Source: Ceratodon purpureus (lineage: Eukaryota > Streptophyta > Bryopsida > Pseudoditrichales > Ditrichaceae). Taken from it: a DNA stretch of 64,000 nt. Positions 1 to 10,535 of the stretch are shown here, piece after piece; the stretch's first letter is position 1; each line of letters opens with the position of its first letter. The stretch covers positions 51,239,238-51,303,237 of the forward strand of contig CM026426.1 in the NCBI GenBank assembly GCA_014871385.1, written 5' to 3'. The notes below the pieces were generated by a model. It was given only the letters and a program-made list of their open reading frames with translations. It was not told the DNA's origin and made no database searches. The position numbers and the translations under genes were made by a program.

Positions 1-2
1 TC

Positions 3-1910
3 CTTTACGGCAATGGCAACAAAGAGGACCCAATGGAGGACCGGGAGAGGTCGTGCTTGTTCCACTGGACTCAGAACATGGTGGCGTATACGCAGAAGCA
101 CTTCCCCGAAGAACTCTGGGAACAGCACAAGAAGATGTGCACTCAGTACAAGAATGCGACCAGCAAGGCAAAGGCGGAAACTTTGTACCACGCGTTGCGA
201 GCATGGTGGGCATCGACCGAGGTCGTTGGCGAGAGCGGGCTCATCAAACTCGATCAGTGGCTGTCATTCTGGCACCACCGCTTCCGCCAGTGGGGGGATT
301 CATGACCGAGGTATTATCTCTGCACTCTCTTTTCATGTTTTTGATACTGGTTTCCTAGCCCTAACCTACAAAACTCTAATCCGTGAATCTAACGTCACCT
401 ACTGTCAAATCTGCAGAAATTCACGAAAGAAGAACTCACAGAGATGCCCACCTGTAACCTCGCCGAAACAGTTCACAACAAGTGGCTCCAAGCTTCTGGA
501 AACAACGGGAACGACCTCTACGTTGCTACCGTGGACGATTTCGTTCGGGCTTTTCTTCAGGTTGTTAACTACTACCAGTTCTTCAAAGGTGACGTCGGCG
601 GAACAGGACCGTCAAAGAAGGAACTCAGGCTCCGGATGGCTGAACACAACGCAAAGAGATGGGGAAATCCTACACTGCGCGATAAGCCCATGCTCAATAT
701 GCCAGGCGCGGATGAGTTCTGCACCCGTCAGCCTATCATGCCTGGAGCAGAAGTCTTCGGTTCACAGAAGCGAAAAGCCGACGTCCCCATCGGAGCTGAC
801 AAGGAGTCTCATTGCCCGGTCAAGACAAACTTCTCACGCCCAAGAGGCCCAAGACGTGCCGTCAGGGCTCGCCCTATGCAGATGCCTGTCATTGTGGAAG
901 ACGACTCCGAACACGACCCCGAGGTAGAAGGTACCCAATCTCCTGCCCCGGAAGTTGATTCCCCTTTACCTTCACCAGTGAACAAGGGCGGCATTTGCCA
1001 TGTCAACGCGGTTGAAGAAACTAAGGTGGACGTGAAGGAGTGGCACATTTCGAGACTTCACAAACTTTCTGCGAAGTGCTGCTGGGCCCAAAGAGCTGAA
1101 ACGAAGAAGAAGTGCACTGAGAGAATTGTCAGGGGGCCCCATTGCACAGCTGCCCCGACCTACACAGGGCTTTGGACTAACTACCGCAGGAACACAATCG
1201 AGAAGACATAGTTCTTCTTCTGCTCTGATGATATTGAGCGCCGCGTGAAAGGCTCTAAGCGCAAGTGGGTAGCACACTACTCAAAGGACCAGGAATTCCC
1301 CTCCATTCCAGAGGTGTGGCCAGTGAAACTTGGTACTAACCTAAAACTGACTGAGATTCTTGCCCTCGAAGCAGCGGGCTTTCAACTTCCGCCGAAGAAA
1401 CCGGTCTCCCCAAGACGCCTGTTCTCTTCCGCCCCGCCCCCTGCAAATCTCAGCTCAGTGCTAGTCCCTGCAGACGCTGACCGCTACCCAGGCAAGAGAG
1501 ACAGCAAGATGGTGAAGCGCACTGCCACTCATCCCAATCAAGCGCAGCGACTCTCCATGGGCTCCTCCGAGTCTCTTAAAGCGCGCCTCCGTTCCGTCAC
1601 CATGATACCTGAGCCGGGCCACGGTTGCATCATTGGGCTGGATTCGGGCGTCGCTCCACACATCACACGGTACCAGATTACCATCAGTTCTTACCCTAGT
1701 TGCACTTGCCCAGCATTCAAGAAGACAATGACTACGTTCCGTGGCAAGACTCAGTTCACGTATTGTAAGCACCTATACTACATACTCTTGAAGGTCTGCA
1801 ACCGTGATCCCAAAGCCGAGCTTTTCATCCATGCGCCTACCTTCAGCTTCAACGAGGTCAAGCTACTCTTAGAGAGTAGAATCTTGCGTCACCCCTTGGC
1901 GAAGAAGTAG
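3..1910 (+). pseudogene. MULE-like transposase, C-terminal part with SWIM zinc finger, broken
   Basis: The reading frame is open from the window edge, so the N-terminal catalytic part lies outside. Exon 1 (3-305) is rich in Trp and aromatic residues. An intron with GT at 311 and AG at 415-416 fits well, and the frame resumes at 417. The C-terminal half carries a SWIM finger, CxCx18CxH, with the Cys pair at 1701-1709 and Cys/His at 1764-1772. SWIM fingers are typical of the C-termini of MuDR/FAR1-type transposases, so I infer a Mutator-like element; no DDE core is visible here. Two lesions are seen. The G run at 292-297 is one base short of keeping exon 1 open to its splice donor. A TAG at 1209-1211 interrupts a frame that is otherwise open from 417 to the terminal TAG at 1908-1910. 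It is probably an inactive copy. Confidence 0.6.
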
Positions 1911-2152
1911 GTAGCCCTCCTACTTTAGAACTGCCATTTCCACAATGGCCATTTGTCACGTAGTGAATGATTTTAGTAATATCCCATGTACTAAGTCCGC
2001 AATACGGAACCTATATTGATTTTTTCATTATAAAGGCTTTGTCGTTCTCATTGATTGCACTCTATTTGAAAACATTCTATCTTGAACAAGTGCACTATAT
2101 ACTTCGTATCCTCTGACATATATACTTTATTACAGCAAACATATACCTGTTA

Positions 2153-2614
2153 TTAGATGTCCCAATCTTCGAACCTAACACGTTTAGGGTTGCCCACTAC
2201 ACTATCAGCAGGACTGCCAGCCGCTGACTGTACTACAGGACAAACTACATTCGCATTCACTTTCGTTCCCACACTTGGAGCGTGTCCTTGGTATGAACGT
2301 TTCAGCAATGGCCCACCTCCCCGCCTCCGATTCACTGATTCCCTGGAATAGGTTCCCCTTGGGATCTTTCCAACCTTCGAGTATGCATGTGGTTGCAAAG
2401 GCACATCTACGTCCTTCTCTAGCACTATGATTTCATCCGAATTTTCTGAACGTGGAGGGTCAGCTCTTACATCCGGTTGTACGTCAACATCCGTTGTCGA
2501 AGGACGCCCTTGGCTGTTGGCCATCACCTCTTCTTCGTCCTCCACCTCAACATATGGTTGAAATGGACAAACATCGTCAGCAAGTGAAACAACAATATCT
2601 CTGACGTCTTCCAT
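2153..2614 (-). CDS. Hypothetical acidic protein convergent with the MULE relic
   Basis: This is a complete 153-codon ORF on the minus strand. It starts with ATG at 2612-2614 and ends with TAA at 2153-2155. The first half is acidic, with a Glu/Asp run near residues 24-31; the second half is more basic, with an Arg-rich patch near residue 95. I recognise no domain. It converges on the MULE-like fragment, leaving about 240 bp between the two stops. Two convergent genes are the layout of MuDR-type elements (mudrA/mudrB), but I see no sequence reason to call this mudrB. It could also be a host exon or a chance ORF. Confidence 0.3.
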   Translation of the reverse strand: MEDVRDIVVSLADDVCPFQPYVEVEDEEEVMANSQGRPSTTDVDVQPDVRADPPRSENSDEIIVLEKDVDVPLQPHAYSKVGKIPRGTYSRESVNRRRGGGPLLKRSYQGHAPSVGTKVNANVVCPVVQSAAGSPADSVVGNPKRVRFEDWDI

Positions 2615-3658
2615 AGCTGCTGTCCCGCACTACGGAAAAGAGCTTCACATAACACCAACACAAAAGAGGCAGAGACATTCCCTACTCTTATCTTAAATAT
2701 CGCTGAAGAAGATGCTTGGCGCCCTTGAAAATCGGCTATTCATTCATTTAAAAGTTGTCATCCTCCTAAACCGAATGGAAAAAGATGAAGGTTTAGCAGA
2801 GGTCATTTAGCATTTAAATTTATTTTTTTTAAATTAAAGAATGAAAGAAAAATAAAAAAAAATAAAAAAAAATAAAAAATAAAAAAAAAACATTTATATA
2901 AATTGAAATTAAAAAGATTAAAGTAAAGAATAGCAATATTTAATATGAAGGTGGAAAATAATATGAAGGAGATTAACAAATTGAATGTGAAAATAAAATG
3001 ATTGTGAAAATAAAATGAAGGAGAGAATTAAATGAAAGGAGGCTTTTGACCCCTCTAACAAGATAGATAGAATAAAGAAAATTTTATAAAAAATACAAGA
3101 CAAATATCAAAAAAATTTAAAAAATTAAAAAAAAGGAGAAAGGCATGTAGACTATGGTGGATGAATTCTATCAATGTTAAGAAAATGTTACGAAATTAAA
3201 TGTTACTTGATCCCTGTTCAGAGGTTCAGTACCAATACATTTTAAGCGGTAATTTGCATATAAATTTGAGGAGATAAGGGGAATTAATGTATGCTTGAAC
3301 TAGTTAGAAGGAGCTGGAGCATAGTAATTGGTGCACGTTAAAAAATTAATCACCAAGAAAAGAGAAAACGAACTACAAATTCAATGAAAATACTGTAATT
3401 AGTCCACGGTTATAGGGTCAATTAAATTACTAAAATTAGTAAATTTCCAAAAATACACTAAGAATATTCGAATCTTCTAATTTTATAATTTATTTTTAGT
3501 AAAAAAAGTGCTATTTTTAGGTTCTGTCCCCCATTCTGTGCTCTCCGCTCTCCAAATCTGCGCTCACCGCTCTCCGCTCTGCGCTCTCCGCTCACGTACA
3601 AGCTTCCCTCGACATTGAACAGGGAAATGGAAGGGGGTAGGGGCTGGACGGTTTATGT
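2615..3658. other. AT-rich spacer, no gene seen
   Basis: From about 2815 to 3520 the sequence is strongly AT-rich, with A-runs and no coherent reading frame. At about 3535-3596 there is a short low-complexity stretch built from variants of gctctccgctctgcgctc, just upstream of the piggyBac relic. No promoter can be assigned with confidence. Confidence 0.6.
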
Positions 3659-6377
3659 TTGATAGGTTGTTGTGTGCTGGGAGTGGCAAGGCGAAAGAGC
3701 AAGAAGTTCACCTACGCGGAGAAGGGGAAATCTAAGGAGCTAAGGCCGCGGAAGCCACAGAAGTGGGTGAGGCCGGATTTGCCCAGGCCAACTGTTGCAG
3801 TGGGAGCAACTACGCGAGCAAGGCGGGCTCTTCAGTACAAGTGGCAGTAGAAGGAAGACGCTGATGAAGCGATATGGGATGTGTTGCAGGAGTATCAAGC
3901 ACCGGAGTATGGGGACGCTCAATCTAGACTTCGAGTTGCAGGAGTGGTAGGAGCCAGACTGGTGTGCCACAACGCCGACAGGTGCGAAAGGGGGTGAGGG
4001 GGTACGAGAGTCCGTTGGTGAGGAGGTGGAGAGAGGGCCCGTAGAGGAGGAGGGAACTTGGAGTGTGGAGCGTGCGGGGTGGGCACTTCTAGTCCCAAAC
4101 AGGTTCTTGTCTTCGTGTTCATTCCACACGGGCTACACCCCCTCGTGGACGCAGGGGGATGTTGTAGCGGAGTACGTGCATGCGAAGACAGGGAAGAAGA
4201 TGGTCGTCTGTGAGCTGGGCGGGTTCTACAACCACTTGCACGTCGAGTTGACTGAGGTGCGCATAGCAGTTGGGCCTGAGATGCGGGCACAGGGTAGCCA
4301 ACAAGGTCACGGATACGGGTGGAGCAACAGACAGTTCTGCTTTCAACTGAAGAAGCCGCAGCCAACAACACAGAACGAGACCCATGCTGGAGGGGATGTT
4401 GCCGAGGATGGAGGGGAACTAGTGGCTGAGGGGGTGGGAGAGAATGCGCGGGGCCTGGGCTGATTTATCACCAGGCCCATCCTCGACTACGAAGTGCCAA
4501 CGGATGAGGAGGGGCCAGATGGCACACAATACTCCACAGCTTGTAGCGTCTTCCCGCAGGTGAGCACATCTCTACCTGATTGGATGCTCTTAGATGATGG
4601 GGGGCGGGGGGGTGAGTCCAGGGAAATGCAACGTGAGCAGAGGCTGATTCCTCAGGAGAGGAGTGACTGCCGGCCTATGAGGACTTTGTTGAGAGCTCCA
4701 ATGAGGAGTTCGGTGCGGATATTGTCCCTCGCCGACCCCCTATTCCAGAGGACTTCGGGAATTGGTGCCGCAGCACGTCCTCCTTCAAACCGGTTTGGCT
4801 TGACATGGAGCAACTCAAGGCCTTCTACCAGCTAGAGTCGTGGGACACCAAAAGCTGCTCCCTGTTGGAGAGCAGAGACAACTTTTGTGGCCCCACCCCA
4901 GGATGTTGCCTTGAGCAGGGTGTGGCCTTCCCAAAGCCGAAGGACATTTTCGAGAGGTACTGGAATTAAGAGACTCTTGCTCGAATTGTCCTCGAGACCA
5001 ATCGATACGCTAGGCAGTCGAGTGGAGTCCAGGGCGATACACGCACAAGGGGAGGACCGAGGTGGCAAGACGTGCGCGTTGCAGAGCTTCGCGCGTGGCT
5101 TGGAGTCTGCATCCTGATGGGGGTGAAAAGGCTCCCCTCTGTTCGGCACTATTGGATGCGAATAGAGGGATTTATTTAGTGCACCGTTATTTCCTCCGTC
5201 ATGAGTCTTGCTAGGTGGGAGGAGCTCCTTGGATGCTTGCACCTCGTGGATAACAAGGAGGTGGTGAGGGATGTAGGTTCAAGGCAGTTCGATAAGATTG
5301 CCAAAACGCGATGGGTCATTGATATGTTTGGTCAAGTGTCCAGGGAGATTTACAATCTCGAGCATGAGATTACCGTTGTTGAGTGTGTGATCCCTTATAA
5401 GGGAAACTACTATTTCATCAGGCAATTTATGCCAAATAAACCTATTAGGTTCGGGATCAAGTGTTGGGTTCTCGTTAGCTCAAAATCCAGGTTTGTTTCC
5501 AACATCAAGGTTTATTTCGGTGAAGGTACGAGGCTTGGTGTTCATGGGCTAGGGTATCATGTCGTACTGCGAATGATTGCAGGTTTGGAACATTGGTGGC
5601 ATTGCTTAGTTGTGGACAACCTGTTTGTTTTGGTAAACTTGTTTCACGAGCTAATGGTGCTTGGTGTGTGGGCTATTGGTACGGTGAGGAGGACGAGTAA
5701 GAATTTGCCTCGCGGCCTCTAGGCTATTGAAGAAAAAAACCCGTTGAGGGGCTTGATGGTCATTTTTGTTCACGATTACAGGCAAATGGCCGCAGTGTCA
5801 TGGCAAGACAAGTGTCTTGTGACACTGTTGAGCACAGCGGCCGTCCCTTGGGAACCGAAACTGGCTATGCTACGAAGAGTGAAGGGTATGCGTGGGCAGC
5901 TCATTGTGCCCTCATCCTCAATCCATACGCAGTACCAAGAATACATGAGAGGAGTCGACGTGACAGATCAGATTCGAGCTAACTATTCCTCTCAGTTGAA
6001 GAGTTACAAATGGTGGCACAAGCTTTTTTTTTTTTATCGTTGATCAGAGCATGGTCAATGCCTACGTTATCTACTCCTCACAGATGGAGACTCTCGGATT
6101 GAAGGTGAAAACCCACATGCAGTTCCAAATTGCTGTGGGCAAGCACTTGGTAGCATCTTGGATGAAGGAGAGGACTAGAGCAGCCCGGCCAGGAATTTGT
6201 CACCCCCCTCTCTCACGGCGGAATTCAACACGTGTACACTCGTCGTGGCAGTCAGCCCTGAGACGATCCTGTGTTATATGCGGCCTCCGGACGCGTTGGT
6301 ATTGCCCAGCATGTGGAAATCTGTGGATGTGCCTTGGGAATTGTTATCATTTGTTTCATTTACGTACAAGTCACTGA
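3659..6377 (+). pseudogene. piggyBac-like transposase, degenerate
   Basis: One reading frame from 4673 to 6043 encodes a recognisable piggyBac (DDE_Tnp_1_7) core. It includes FERYWN near 4950, an ELRAWLGVCILMG segment near 5090, KGNYYFIRQFMP near 5400, the second catalytic Asp in VVDNLF (5615-5617) and the third pair in GVDVTDQ (5957-5959 and 5966-5968). The frame then shifts at a 12-T run (6024-6035). It continues at 6051-6377 into a Cys-rich C-terminus (about 6270-6357), like the CRD finger of piggyBac enzymes. In-frame stops lie at 4967 (TAA), 5177 (TAG) and 5720 (TAG). The position of the first catalytic Asp reads Val (GTT, 5378-5380). The N-terminal part (3659-4660) is scattered over frames and only loosely placed. 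The element would cut at TTAA, but I could not define its ends. Confidence 0.75.
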
Positions 6378-7005
6378 CCGGTTTCCGTGGTCGTGCCCCT
6401 GCAATGTGGGAGTGCTCTATTTCCAGGTCCGTGGGCGACCCATGCAGCGGCACGGTTGGGGAGCAGAGGTTATCTTCCGCACACCACCAAGAGGCAGTGG
6501 GAGCCGGGACGCGCCAGTGCAGTTTTGCCACAGCTGCTGAGGAGGTGAATATAGAAGTTCAGCTGCTGGTTAGGAGCTCGGAAGTAATCCACCCAGGGCC
6601 CTCATATTTTTTTGAAGCCGCTTCACTCTCATGACTGATTTTGTCTAGTTTTCCCATATGGTCGTCACCTGTCCTTGCCCTGCTTGGTCTGTAGGCTGAT
6701 CGGATGTCATTGACCCCCTACTTGGTTCGTAGGCTGATCGAATGTCATTTTTTTTTCCATACGCTCAGTAAAGGCTTTCATTTTTTCATATTCCGCTCAT
6801 ACCCTCATGTGGATTTGGTCTTGCATTTCTGTAGGCACGCTGATGTTGGATGCTCGTCGTCAGCAATGTGTGCGGGTTTTGGTGGCTAACCCCGCTCACC
6901 AGGCCTCGCTATTGTCAGGTCTTGCATTTTTTTTTTGCTTGCGCTCCCTAGTTGTCTGTTTTTCCCGATAGTCCCAACCAATATGTACAGGTGAGGATCT
7001 GTCAC
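6378..7005. other. Spacer with a short direct repeat
   Basis: No gene is seen. Two copies of a roughly 30-bp unit, cttggtctgtaggctgatcg and cttggttcgtaggctgatcg plus similar flanks, lie at about 6683-6712 and 6720-6749. The right end of this stretch (6998-7005, TCTGTCAC) is the left copy of the target duplication of the hAT-like element that follows. Confidence 0.5.
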
Positions 7006-7258
7006 CAGGGTTGTCATAACGGACGGACATGGGCAAAATTTCCGGACACGAACGATCGGACGGACGGACGGACCGGTCGGTCCGGGGTGAAAATCGGACA
7101 TATTCTATGAATATTCCTAATTTATTCTCAAAAATGCTTGAATATGCTCGAATATGCTCGAATATGCTCGAATATTCTCTTATGGACCGGACATGACCCC
7201 TAACGGACGGACGAGCGGACCGGACAGACGGTCTGGTCCTTATGTCCGATGAACCTTG
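7006..7258. mobile_element. Short non-autonomous hAT-like element (MITE)
   Basis: The 253-bp element starts CAGGGTTGTCATAACGG and ends CCGATGAACCTTG, so both ends read CA(G/A)GGTT inward. It is flanked by an exact 8-bp duplication, TCTGTCAC (6998-7005 and 7259-7266). An 8-bp duplication and a CAGGG-type terminus are hallmarks of hAT transposons. The subterminal regions are rich in CGGAC repeats, and the middle holds three tandem copies of aatatgctcg (7131-7160). It has no coding capacity. The termini resemble those of the 4.85-kb element at 16186-21038, so one transposase could have mobilised both. Confidence 0.75.
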
Positions 7259-7341
7259 TCTGTCACAGGTGCATTTGCATGCGTTGTCTCATTTCTTCTC
7301 ATCATCTATCCTTGCCCTGCCGGCCTTTGAGAAATTGATGC

Positions 7342-7688
7342 TCCACTGTCACACGGGATGGACAGTACGGTTACCATCACCGTACCGAGATGAAGAAGAA
7401 GGTGTATAAGGTTGGAAAGGTTGCGTACACGCAGTCTATCTCAACCTCCACCGAGTTCAACGTGACCGAGAAGGATTCGCTAGGGATGTAGGATTCGCAT
7501 AGTACAGTATTGTCCACGACGACTACCTTCTATTAGAGGGAGGTGTGATGGGACCTAAGAACAGAGTGATCACTCTCAGTGAGTCTCTGTACAAGCAGCT
7601 CTCTCGGAGTGCCTTGGAGGATATCAAGCTGAAGTTTATCGAGACCTCGTCCAAGTTTGGTCACTCCATCGCCGCCGAGTTACGATGA
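7342..7688 (+). pseudogene. RPL3: Ribosomal protein uL3 (RPL3) C-terminal fragment, copy A
   Basis: The translation from 7342 matches the conserved C-terminal third of eukaryotic RPL3, a core protein of the large ribosomal subunit. It includes a [17 protein letters not shown] segment, a TEFNVTEK segment, then [18 protein letters not shown] and [18 protein letters not shown]. The frame shifts near 7480. A TAG at 7500-7502 sits where copy B has Gln (GFAQYG). After SSKFGH the sequence is unrelated to RPL3 and ends with TGA at 7686-7688. The N-terminal two thirds are absent. It is clearly a non-functional relic. Confidence 0.85.
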
Positions 7689-8655
7689 GCCTCTTGTCAA
7701 CTTCAATCAGGTACGAATGATGTGGGTGCACGGAAGATTGGTATCGTGGATTCTATAGGATTAGGTCGATTGTAATCCTGCTCACTTGTCTGACAGGCTT
7801 GAGGATGGAATCGTTGTTGCCCTTTTTTCTGGATTTCTTCCTAAAGACCGGGCGTGGATCAGCTTTCACTGAAATTTGGATGACCATGGGGTTGCACAGG
7901 ATGCATATAGGCTATAGTTGAAGCTATTTTTGTCAGAGGTACGGCACCAGCAGCTTCTTTCCAGCATTCGGAGCTTCCTAAAACTCTACACTACCATCTC
8001 CGTTGCCAAACCGGCATCTTTCATGGATGTCGATAAGCCCACTCGTTAGGTATGCTTTCCCCGTTCCCCGCCTCCCTCACACGTAATCGTTTATCCAAAA
8101 AAAAATTCATTTTAGTCTTGCTTTTGTCTTCATTGATTGGAATTTCTGCTGTCACGTGAACATATTTTGTGCTTTCTATGGTCCTTACTAGAGCACATGT
8201 TGGGACAGCCTTTTTACCCAGGAAAGTTTTATTAGAAACTAATTGATTTGTAAATCGCGACCAGGGTGGCGTTGCTGATGTACAAGCACAAGACACACGT
8301 GATAAACAACGATGGCAGTGTTCTCTCCAGAGGCTTCAGATGTAGATTTCTACATAGATGACGTGAGTGATAATACTGTCGAACTTCCATTTCTGAAGAG
8401 ATAGGCTGTGGTGACATGTTTGTGGTATGAGCGGTTTCCTTTCTCCTGCTAATATACCGCCCCGCTTTGCTTTGCAGGACATGGTCCATATCGCTGATAC
8501 GAGAGTTACAAAGCGATTTGGTGATTACTTTATCCGTCACATCCAAAAGGTACCAGTCGTTTGCACTCTCTTGCTCTTGTGAATTCAAATGACCTCTTTT
8601 TTGAATGGAGTTCGGGTACCTTCACTTCAAATAGCTAATGCTATGTTATGTAAAG
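7689..8655. other. Spacer between RPL3 relics
   Basis: I see no convincing gene. One exon-like stretch follows a ttgcag acceptor at about 8473-8478 and reads DTRVTKRFGDYFIRHIQK up to a GT near 8551. It is too short to assign. The rest has scattered stops in all frames. Confidence 0.4.
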
Positions 8656-10040
8656 GTAGTCTGGTAACTACGGCTGGTATGACTCATATTGTGCGTGAGA
8701 TCGAGAAGCCCGGATCCAGGTTGCAGAAGAAGAGGACGTGCGAGGCTGTTACCATCGTTGAGACGCCGCCTATCATCATCATGGGTTTGGTGGCAGGTTT
8801 GGATTCTACAAGAACTGTCACAGGTCCAAGAAGAAAGCCTTTTCTAAGTACAGCAAGCGCTACGAGACCGAGGAGGACAAGAAGGATTTCGAGTCAGAGC
8901 TGGAGCGCATGAAGAAGCACGCGAGCTTGGTCTGTGTGCTTGCCCACACCCACGTACGCAAGTTGAAGGGAATTAAGCAGACATTAGGAGAAAAATGAGC
9001 TCAAAATAAGGCCGTGTAAGCCTGCCCTTTCTAGGTGAACTCCCTACTTTGGGCACCTCTGCCGCTAGCAGCGGATGCCAGAGTTGCTGCCCGCACAGAA
9101 CTGCGTGGCGCACTCACAACAAAGGTCCTCGGAATATTAGGTGAGACATGAATGCCTCGGCTCGGGCTTTGGTCCCAAGTGGGCAGGTTGTGTCAGCCCG
9201 ACACTGTAGATGTGCCCTCCACACGCCTCGCTCGGAGGTCATTGGTTCAAGCCCCCGTGGCGGTTGCTGGCACCACGGTGGCACCTCACATGCCATGTCA
9301 AAAAGTACGCGGGCAGCGCCCGGTTTTTTCTCTCACGTGCCGCTTACACGGCCTTTTTGTGACCCAATTTTTCTCCTAATGAGAAGGCACATTTGGGTGG
9401 AGATTCAGGTTAGGGGTCTGCACCATGGCTGAGAAGGTCGACTCCGGGTACAAGCTGTTCGAGAAGGAGGTGCCCGTGAACGCTGTGTTCAAGAAGGACA
9501 AGATGATTGACATCATCAGTGTGACTCGAGGTCACGGATACAAGGGCGTGCTGACCAGGTGGGGCCTGACTCGTCTACTTAGGAAGACTCATGGCGGTTT
9601 GAGGAAGGTGGCATGCATCGGAGCATGGCATCCTGCTCGTGTTTCCTACACTGTCGCCAGGGTTGTACAGAACGGTTACCATCACCGCACCGAGATGAAA
9701 AAGAAGCTGTATAGGATTGGAAATGTTGCGGACAAGCAGTCTTTTCTTTGCCTCCACCGAGTTCGACATGACCGAGAAGGAGATCACTCCCACGGTCGGA
9801 TTCGCGCAATATGGTATCGTCCGCGACGACTACCTTGTGCTGAAGGGTGGTGTGATGGGAACTAAGAAGAAGGTGATCACTCTTCGTCAATCCCTGTACA
9901 AGCAGGTGTCTTGGAGTGCCTTGGAGGATATCAAGCTCAAGTTTATCGATACCTCGTCCAAGTTTGGTAATGGTCGTTTCTAGACATTGCTTGAGAAGAG
10001 AAAGGAGCTCAGAAAGGTCAAGGCTGCCGGCGTAAGAGAT
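8656..10040 (+). pseudogene. RPL3: Ribosomal protein uL3 (RPL3) pseudogene, copy B, split by a MITE
   Basis: Three blocks in order match RPL3. Block 1 (about 8656-8796) carries [20 protein letters not shown] and [11 protein letters not shown]. Block 2 (about 8797-8979) carries [13 protein letters not shown] to VLAHTHVRKLKGIKQ. Block 3 (about 9382-10040) includes [34 protein letters not shown] and [17 protein letters not shown]. Between blocks 1 and 2 about 27 residues of the usual protein are missing and the frame changes. The MITE at 8982-9381 interrupts blocks 2 and 3. A frameshift lies near 9738-9750, and TAG at 9981-9983 replaces the Gln that normally follows GRF. The first residues of RPL3 are not seen. 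This is a relic, not a working ribosomal gene. Confidence 0.88.
8982..9381. mobile_element. 400-bp inverted-repeat MITE inside RPL3 copy B
   Basis: The left end reads CATTAGGAGAAAAAT and the right end is its reverse complement. With mismatches the similarity extends about 40 bp inward to a shared AAGGCCGTGTAAGC. The flanks show a 3-bp duplication, AGA (8979-8981 and 9382-9384). RPL3 coding sequence resumes immediately on both sides, so this is a clean insertion. No protein is encoded. The 3-bp duplication would suit CACTA or PIF-like elements, but the terminus does not decide between them. Confidence 0.75.
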
Positions 10041-10535
10041 TAGAATGCCCCGGTACAAATAGCTTTTCATTGGACTTGTGAGTCTAAACTCTATACTCCG
10101 TGAGCTACTTTGGAAATTTAATGTGCACTTCGGAGATTGACCGTCCTTTTCATTCTATCCGTGTGTGCTAATGTATGGTAATTGATTTCATATTGTTGTG
10201 TCTAGTTTTTCGTAGTGATCTGCACTTGTGGGCTTCTCCCTCGGAATACATCAATTAAAGTTTCTTAGATCATATGCAGGATACTCACATGGATGTTCCC
10301 GCGGTGGACAACAGACAGCTTGAGGAGCCACAGGTCACAAAAGAAAAGCATGTTGAGGAAGACGAGAAGGTTGAAGAATGTGTATCAGAACCCTTATCAA
10401 AAGTTGCCGAGGTTGTCCCCAGCCCGTGTGTCAGTACACGGAAACGCAACTAACATCCGAATGACACCCTAATTGAGCGTAAACTTCCGTATTGTCACTA
10501 GGTTCCGAGTATCGTCCAAGGATTCAATAGTGTTT
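10041..10535. other. Spacer with one short acidic ORF
   Basis: No known gene is seen. A 59-codon ORF runs from ATG at 10274 to TAA at 10451-10453. It is acidic, with a KHVEEDEKVEE segment. It overlaps a possible splice acceptor (atatgcag just before 10280), so it could be part of an exon. Nothing supports a function. Confidence 0.35.

Noticed and set aside
9140-9270. tRNA gene or tRNA-derived SINE in the MITE (ggttcaagccc resembles a B box)
   Set aside because: No A box at proper distance and no cloverleaf could be built around it.
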